A DNA stretch of 35,780 bases from CAADGU01 sp964581605 (GTDB lineage: Bacteria > Chloroflexota > Anaerolineae > Promineifilales > Promineifilaceae): the NCBI GenBank assembly GCA_964581605.1, contig CAZOPF010000059.1, positions 1-35,780 of the forward strand, in the 5' to 3' direction. Each line of letters begins with the position of its first letter. Within the stretch, counting starts at the first letter, position 1. The notes beneath the pieces were generated by a model. The model had not been told where the DNA came from and searched no databases. It was given only the letters and a program-made list of their open reading frames with translations. Below are positions 30,624-35,780 of this stretch, one piece after another. The position numbers and the translations under genes were made by a program.

Positions 30624-33600
30624 ATGCCGCGCATCAGCGAAGAGTCGAAACAACGCAATAAAGAGCAGGTTCTTATGGTCATTCGGCGTCACCGTGGTCT
30701 ACGCGAAGGGGAGATCGCCGATCTGCTGTCATTGGAACGCCGCACCGTGAACAACTATCTGAACGAGTTGGAGCATGAGGGCAAAGTTTATAAGGAGGGA
30801 CTGCTCTGGTTCGCCAACGAACATGCCGGTACGTGGCTGCGCCGTTTTGAACTGGCCGCCGACGAAGCCTTCACCCTCTATCTGGCCGCCCGCCAGTTTG
30901 TGAAGCAGACGGATAAACAAAACCCTATGGCGCTTTCGGCGCTGTCACGGCTGGCGGAAGTGTTGAAGACGGACCTGCCTGTCAGCGATCAGATTTTCTC
31001 CGCCGCCCAGGAACTGCGCCGGCGTAAAAAGGAAACGGATTATGAAAGCGTCTTTGCCAACGTGGTGAAGGCGTATCTGCTGCGCCACCCGCTCCAACTC
31101 ACCTATCGCACCGCGCAGGATCAAACGGTGCAAACTGTTTTCAAAACGTACCTGATTGAACCATCCGCCATTGGTTTTACTCTCTACCTCATCGGGCACA
31201 GCAGCCATGTGGATGATTTGCGCTCCTACAAGATCGAACGGATTGTCACGGCCGTGCCTGACTACGACCACACGTATACCATCCCCACCGAATTCCCCGG
31301 TCTGGACATCCTGCAAAATGCCTGGTCTATCATGATCGGTGAAACGACCGAGCGGGTGGTGCTGCGCTTTCGGGATGAGAAAGTGAAGCGGCGTGTACTG
31401 GAAACAAACTGGCATCCTTCCCAGGATTATGAAGTGGAAGAGGATGGTGCATTACGTTGGTGGGTAGATGTAGCCGACACCACTGACATGAAACCCTGGA
31501 TCCGGGGATGGGGCAGCCAGGTGGAAGTGTTAAAACCCGATCATCTGCGCCAACATCTGGTTCATACAACCCGGCAGTTAAGTGAAATGTATAATTTACA
31601 ACCGCCCATGCAACGACGGCCGTACCAATGGCTCTACGCCAAAACCGACCGGGACAACCGCGATCAAATTCATTTATTACTTTACCACTTGATTGATGTT
31701 GGCGTCGTCGCCCACGCCATGTGGCAAACAGTCTTTACTGCCAGCTTTCGCCAGCAAATAGCCGATTTACTTGGCCTGACCGTCGCAGAAGCCGGGCGAT
31801 TTGTTGCCTTCATCACGGCCTTACACGATCTAGGTAAAGCCAGCCCGGCTTACCAAAATAAATATGCACCACCCTGGTTACGGGACAAATACAAGGAGAT
31901 TGGTCTACTTGTTGAGCCACAACATTACAACCCTTCTACACAGCAGTGCCCACACGCTACGGTAACGACCTGGGCGTTACCCACCTTGTTGGTGGAATAT
32001 GAAGGGTATGATGAATCCTTTGCTCGGAAAATCAGCGTCGCGTTGGGTGGGCATCATGGCAGTTGGCCCGGCCCATATGCCATTGAGGGCATCAATGACA
32101 GGAAATGCCCGCTATGGGATGAGATACGACATGATCTATATTGGGAATTACGCGCCGTTTTTCCACCGCCGCAGATTCAGGCGGAACTTTCCCCGTACCG
32201 GCTCAACACTTTGCTTGCCTTGTTATCTGGTCTGACCTCTGTGGCCGACTGGGTTGGCTCTAATGCCGATTACTTACCTTTGGAAGGCGAAGTTATTGGG
32301 ACGCGAGAATATGCGGCGAAAACGGCCGTCTCTGCTCAAAACGCTCTCAAAAAATTAGGCTGGCTGGGCTGGCAGCCAACCAGTAACGTGCGCGATTTCT
32401 CCCAGGTCTATGCCTACCTTGAATTTGAAAAACCTCACACTGTCCAACAGGAAATTATTGATGCTGCTTTAGATGCGCCTGCCCCCACCCTGCTCATCAT
32501 CGAAGCGCCTACCGGCATTGGCAAAACAGAAATTGCCCAATACCTGACCGATGTCTGGCTGCAAAAACACAACGGCCGTGGCTTTTACATCGCCATGCCG
32601 ACTCAGGCCACCAGCAACCAGATGTACGGCCGTACCACCCAATTCCTGGCCCACAATTACCCCAATGACTTGCTCAACATCCCGCTGGCGCACGGCAACG
32701 CCCTCTTTGACCCCGCCCAGGCCGCCATCCAGCTAAACCAGGTAGGCGACGATGAAGAAACCGGCGTCGTAGCCATGAGCTGGTTTGCCCAAAAGAGCAA
32801 ACAGACCTTGCTTGCCCCGTTTGGCGTGGGCACTGTAGATCAGACATTGCTTAGTGTGCTGCAAACCCGGCACTTTTTTGTCCGGCTGCTCGGTCTCAGC
32901 CACAAAGTCATCATCTTTGATGAGGTTCACGCCTACGACACCTACATGTCCACCCTATTTGAGCGGCTGCTGCGCTGGCTCAAGGCGATTGGCACATCGG
33001 TTATTATGCTTTCGGCCACGCTCCCCACTGCCACCCGGCAAAAGTTCGTCAAAGCTTACACCGGGCAAGATTTGCTATCAGACCTGCAGAACCCTACTCC
33101 TTATCCTGCTTTAACCATTGCCCATGATCAGCAGCGGCCGCAAACCATCCCCCTGACCAAACCCGATGACATCACCCTACAGTTGAACTGGTTGAACGAC
33201 AATTGCCCCCAGACCATTTTAGAGTTTCTGCAAACTGAACTCGTCGATGGTGGGTGTGCGGCCGTTATCTGCAACACGGTCAAGCGTGCCCAAACCATCT
33301 TTGCCTTGCTGGACGAGGCGCGGCAGCAAGGCATCCTGGACATCAAAGAGGAAAATCTTATCCTCTTCCACGCCCGTTTCCCTTTTGCCTGGCGCAAACC
33401 TAAAGAGGATGATGTGTTGGCCAAATTCGGCAAACCGGATAAAGAAAAAGGCGATAAACGACCCTTGCCCCGTGAAAAAGCCATTGTTGTAGCCACGCAG
33501 GTAATTGAGCAAAGTTTAGACCTGGACTTTGACGTAATGGTCACAGATTTAGCACCCATTGACCTCATCTTGCAGCGGGCCGGCCGCCTGCACCGCCACA

Positions 33601-34370
33601 AACTACGTGATGCTAACCGCCAGCACCTACGCCGATTAACCATTACCCCGCCTGATTTCACCGATGGATTGCCCAATTTCGGCGTGGATGAACTGATTTA
33701 TGAACGGTATCTGTTGCTGCAAACGTACCGCCAACTACATGAACGGCAAGAACTCACGATCCCCAAAGAGACTGCCCACCTTATCGAAGCTGTTTATATG
33801 GACGTTCTTCAGAATGATGACCAGGTATGGCAAAACGCCTTGCAGACCGCCCACCAGCAGATGAAACTGGATCAGCGGGTGCAGGGCAACAAAGCGAAAC
33901 GGCCGCTCATCATGCCGCCCGATGATTACCGCCTGCTCACCCAAACCATCCTGGGATTAGAAGAAGATAACCCCGCTGTACACGAAACCTTTCAGGCCAA
34001 AACCCGTGACATTGCTCCCAGCGTCACCCTGGTTTGTCTCTTTCAAGCGGAAAACGGCGTCCGCCTTGATCCTGATGATGACACACCTCCCTTTGATCAT
34101 CAGGCTCCCCTTACCCCAGACCGGGCGCGGGAACTATGGCAAAACAGCATCACCGTGCAAAACTGGACGCTCATCAACCATTTCAGCCTGCAAGAAGAAA
34201 CCGTACCTGTCACCTGGCGCAAACACCCTGTTTTGCGCTACACCCGCCCTGTCATCCTTGTGGATGGCGTCTATCGCTTCACCCACAATGAAAAATCGTA
34301 TGAACTGCGCCTGAGCCGCCTGCTCGGTTTGCAGCTTATCAATCTCTCTGCACAAAAGGAGGTCGCATGA
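30624..34370 (+). CDS. cas3: HTH-WYL regulator fused to CRISPR-associated Cas3 nuclease-helicase
   Basis: 1,248 residues. HTH about 14-62 (EIADLLSLERRTVNNYLNEL); WYL domain about 140-215 with the name motif as LYL (187-189, IEPSAIGFTLYLIGH) and the conserved Arg R200; WCX-like C-terminal domain of WYL regulators about 240-320. Then a complete Cas3: HD nuclease with H355, H401-D402 (LHDLGKASPAY), H444, H477-H478 and D542; SF2 helicase with Walker A APTGIGKTE (628-636), DEVH (766-769), SATLP (797-801) and QRAGRLHRH (984-992). Cas3 degrades DNA marked by Cascade. The Cas3 part alone (about 920 residues) equals a normal type I-E Cas3, so some 325 residues are extra. No internal stop or ribosome site separates the halves. 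AAGGAG supports the ATG at 30624. It overlaps cas8e by 4 bases. No catalytic residue is missing. Confidence 0.93.
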   Translation: MPRISEESKQRNKEQVLMVIRRHRGLREGEIADLLSLERRTVNNYLNELEHEGKVYKEGLLWFANEHAGTWLRRFELAADEAFTLYLAARQFVKQTDKQNPMALSALSRLAEVLKTDLPVSDQIFSAAQELRRRKKETDYESVFANVVKAYLLRHPLQLTYRTAQDQTVQTVFKTYLIEPSAIGFTLYLIGHSSHVDDLRSYKIERIVTAVPDYDHTYTIPTEFPGLDILQNAWSIMIGETTERVVLRFRDEKVKRRVLETNWHPSQDYEVEEDGALRWWVDVADTTDMKPWIRGWGSQVEVLKPDHLRQHLVHTTRQLSEMYNLQPPMQRRPYQWLYAKTDRDNRDQIHLLLYHLIDVGVVAHAMWQTVFTASFRQQIADLLGLTVAEAGRFVAFITALHDLGKASPAYQNKYAPPWLRDKYKEIGLLVEPQHYNPSTQQCPHATVTTWALPTLLVEYEGYDESFARKISVALGGHHGSWPGPYAIEGINDRKCPLWDEIRHDLYWELRAVFPPPQIQAELSPYRLNTLLALLSGLTSVADWVGSNADYLPLEGEVIGTREYAAKTAVSAQNALKKLGWLGWQPTSNVRDFSQVYAYLEFEKPHTVQQEIIDAALDAPAPTLLIIEAPTGIGKTEIAQYLTDVWLQKHNGRGFYIAMPTQATSNQMYGRTTQFLAHNYPNDLLNIPLAHGNALFDPAQAAIQLNQVGDDEETGVVAMSWFAQKSKQTLLAPFGVGTVDQTLLSVLQTRHFFVRLLGLSHKVIIFDEVHAYDTYMSTLFERLLRWLKAIGTSVIMLSATLPTATRQKFVKAYTGQDLLSDLQNPTPYPALTIAHDQQRPQTIPLTKPDDITLQLNWLNDNCPQTILEFLQTELVDGGCAAVICNTVKRAQTIFALLDEARQQGILDIKEENLILFHARFPFAWRKPKEDDVLAKFGKPDKEKGDKRPLPREKAIVVATQVIEQSLDLDFDVMVTDLAPIDLILQRAGRLHRHKLRDANRQHLRRLTITPPDFTDGLPNFGVDELIYERYLLLQTYRQLHERQELTIPKETAHLIEAVYMDVLQNDDQVWQNALQTAHQQMKLDQRVQGNKAKRPLIMPPDDYRLLTQTILGLEEDNPAVHETFQAKTRDIAPSVTLVCLFQAENGVRLDPDDDTPPFDHQAPLTPDRARELWQNSITVQNWTLINHFSLQEETVPVTWRKHPVLRYTRPVILVDGVYRFTHNEKSYELRLSRLLGLQLINLSAQKEVA

Positions 34371-35780
34371 ATGAACAATTTTCATTTAACCTGATTGACG
34401 AAAGGTGGATTCCTTGCATTCGCGCCGAAGATGGGCAAACCATCACCCTTTCTTTGCGCGACACATTGGCCCAAAGCCATACGCTGTATGACATTGCCGG
34501 GGACACGCCCTTGCAAACGGCCGCTCTCTACCGCCTGCTCATTGCCATTTTGTTGCGCGTCTACCGGCCCACCGCCGCTGACTTTACCGTTTGGCGAGAG
34601 ATGTGGCATAGCCCCGCCTGGGATATGGCGCGTCTCAATGAATATCTGGATGAATGGCATCACCGCTTTGATCTGTTTGATGGGGAACGGCCGTTTTACC
34701 AAAGCGACAGCGATGATAGCCGGGTGCGCCCCAAGCCCATCACCAGCATCAAATACGGCAACGGCTTCCTACATAATCCACTGTTTGATCATGACAACGA
34801 AGCCAATAGCCTTTCCCTTACCGCTGCCGAGGCCGCCCGTAACCTGATTGCGGTGCAAACTTTTGGGTTAGGAGGTGGGCATAAAGGCATGTTCAGTGAC
34901 GCACCCTGGTCTAAAGGCATCATCTTCTTTGTGCAAGGGCGCACCCTTAAAGAAACCCTCTTTCTGAACCTGCTGCCTTATCCAGACAATGCACGAGAAA
35001 TTACCGTCAGTGATACAGATGATGATGCGCCTGCCTGGGAACAAGATGATCCCTTTGCTTTGAAAAACGGTACACCATTAGGTTATCTTGATTACCTGAC
35101 CTGGCAAAACCGGCGCATGTTGCTCTTTCCTGAACGCCAGGATGGGCAAATGATGGTTAGCCAATGGCAGGTTGGTGGCGGCGCAACTTTAGCTGCTGAC
35201 ATCCACGACCCGCTCAAGTTCTACGCAAAGCACGAAAAAGAAGGGCTACGTGTCTATCAATTTGATGAAAGTCGCGGTTTGTGGCCGAACAGCTATGCGC
35301 TCTTTGCACCCACGCGCTTGCGAAATGATCGCCGTTCAATCCCGCCAGCATCTTTTACCCACCTCAAATTGCTTGTAGACGAAGCAAAGTTGTTGGAATC
35401 ACACACCGTCTATCGCTGTAAAGCATTAGGACAGGGTAAAAATCAGGCGAAAGTCGAATACCTGCGTGAAGAACGTTTCCCTTTTCCTCTACGCTACCTG
35501 GTTGATGAGGCAGTGCGTGAACGGTTACACAGTGCTTTGTTATCTTGCGATTCAGCCGCTTTTCACCTGCGTGGTGCTCTAAGGCGGGTTGGCTTTTATC
35601 TCTACCTGGCTAAACCAGATGATCATGGCTGGCCAGGCGCTGGCATTAACCCTAAAGCGCCAAAAACAGTAGGCGATGTAGCCCGCACCGATATTGATAA
35701 CTGGGTGCAGCACACCGAAGCCGATATCTACTTCTGGTCAGCCCTGGATGTGCCCTTTCAGGAATTTATTGCCCGTTTAG
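34367..35780 (+). CDS. cas8e: Cascade large subunit Cas8e (Cse1/CasA), cut by window edge
   Basis: The large subunit of type I-E Cascade, which recognises the PAM and recruits Cas3 to the R-loop. 471 codons are open from an ATG at 34367 to the edge with no stop. The N-terminus FNLIDERWIPCIRAEDG is the family start, and QTFGLGGGHKGMFSDAPWS (about 165-183) matches the conserved glycine-rich loop region. Family members are about 500-560 residues, so the C-terminal four-helix bundle is only partly in view. AAGGAGG (34356-34362) lies 4 bases before the start, and ATGA overlaps the cas3 stop, implying translational coupling. The remaining Cascade genes should follow to the right. Confidence 0.93.
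   Translation, partial: MNEQFSFNLIDERWIPCIRAEDGQTITLSLRDTLAQSHTLYDIAGDTPLQTAALYRLLIAILLRVYRPTAADFTVWREMWHSPAWDMARLNEYLDEWHHRFDLFDGERPFYQSDSDDSRVRPKPITSIKYGNGFLHNPLFDHDNEANSLSLTAAEAARNLIAVQTFGLGGGHKGMFSDAPWSKGIIFFVQGRTLKETLFLNLLPYPDNAREITVSDTDDDAPAWEQDDPFALKNGTPLGYLDYLTWQNRRMLLFPERQDGQMMVSQWQVGGGATLAADIHDPLKFYAKHEKEGLRVYQFDESRGLWPNSYALFAPTRLRNDRRSIPPASFTHLKLLVDEAKLLESHTVYRCKALGQGKNQAKVEYLREERFPFPLRYLVDEAVRERLHSALLSCDSAAFHLRGALRRVGFYLYLAKPDDHGWPGAGINPKAPKTVGDVARTDIDNWVQHTEADIYFWSALDVPFQEFIARL

Larger units (their letters stand above)
1..35780. repeat. Highly iterated palindrome ACGGCCGT, dispersed through the window
   Basis: By hand count about 64 exact copies of this 8-bp palindrome, in most genes and several intergenic regions, plus many one-base variants (TCGGCCGT, GCGGCCGT, ACGGCCGC, ACGGCCGG). 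Examples: 4553-4560, 5522-5529, 14361-14368, 19858-19865, 32571-32578, 32626-32633. In genes it is read in any frame, for instance as Thr-Ala-Val or as Gly-Arg within Asn-Gly-Arg. Composition alone predicts about one copy. It behaves like HIP1 (GCGATCGC) of cyanobacteria but with a different sequence. Confidence 0.85.

Noticed and set aside
31580..31620. Separate internal start for Cas3 at Met322 or Met329
   Set aside because: Neither Met has a ribosome site and there is no stop codon between the WYL and HD parts.

Overview
The window reads as a moderately GC-rich chromosome segment, most likely from a member of the Chloroflexota (Anaerolineae, Caldilineae or Ardenticatenia type). The inference rests on two very large membrane proteins with the YYY/DUF2298 domain, a family known mainly from Chloroflexota and archaea, sitting beside GT39-like transferases. 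It also rests on the general gene style. Rank below phylum cannot be set from sequence reading alone.

Layout. 1-12055 (all minus strand): a truncated ECF sigma factor, then a tightly packed cluster of a GT39-like transferase, a single YYY protein, a restriction enzyme, a DNA methyltransferase and a 1,725-residue GT39-YYY fusion. The restriction-modification pair sits between the two YYY genes. 12274-26888 (all minus): a small membrane protein, an ABC-F ATPase, a PAS/GAF histidine kinase, an FAD-linked 2-hydroxyacid dehydrogenase, a multi-span membrane protein with a GAF and a DNA-binding-like tail, FtsH, an aldo/keto reductase, SelB and a coiled-coil protein interrupted by a 100-N gap. FtsH to ABC-F is nearly continuous, with gaps of 9-83 bases or short overlaps. 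27082-30064 (plus): a family 2 glycosyltransferase, a radical SAM/SPASM protein and a HisN-like phosphatase. 30065-35780 (plus): the left edge of a type I-E CRISPR-Cas locus, with a regulatory-looking leader, a 66-residue HTH protein, a Cas3 carrying an N-terminal HTH and WYL regulator, and the start of Cas8e (Cse1). No CRISPR array, cas1 or cas2 is visible; the locus runs off the right edge.

Most interesting points. (1) The HTH-WYL-HD-helicase polypeptide (30624-34370) joins a transcription-regulator architecture to the CRISPR effector nuclease. It is preceded by a stand-alone mini-HTH protein related to its own N-terminus and by palindromes that could be operators. (2) The 8-bp palindrome ACGGCCGT occurs about 64 times by my hand count, roughly once per 560 bases, in nearly every gene on both strands including the cas and R-M genes. 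About one copy would be expected from composition, so it behaves like the HIP1 palindrome of cyanobacteria. (3) Several families of short palindromic or purine/pyrimidine hairpin elements are scattered between genes, and some lie in frame inside the YYY genes. (4) A membrane-anchored probable transcription regulator lies next to ftsH.

No rRNA, tRNA or transposase gene was recognised. No gene-free stretch exceeds 300 bases; the longest are 30065-30311, 12056-12273 and 26889-27081, each described below.
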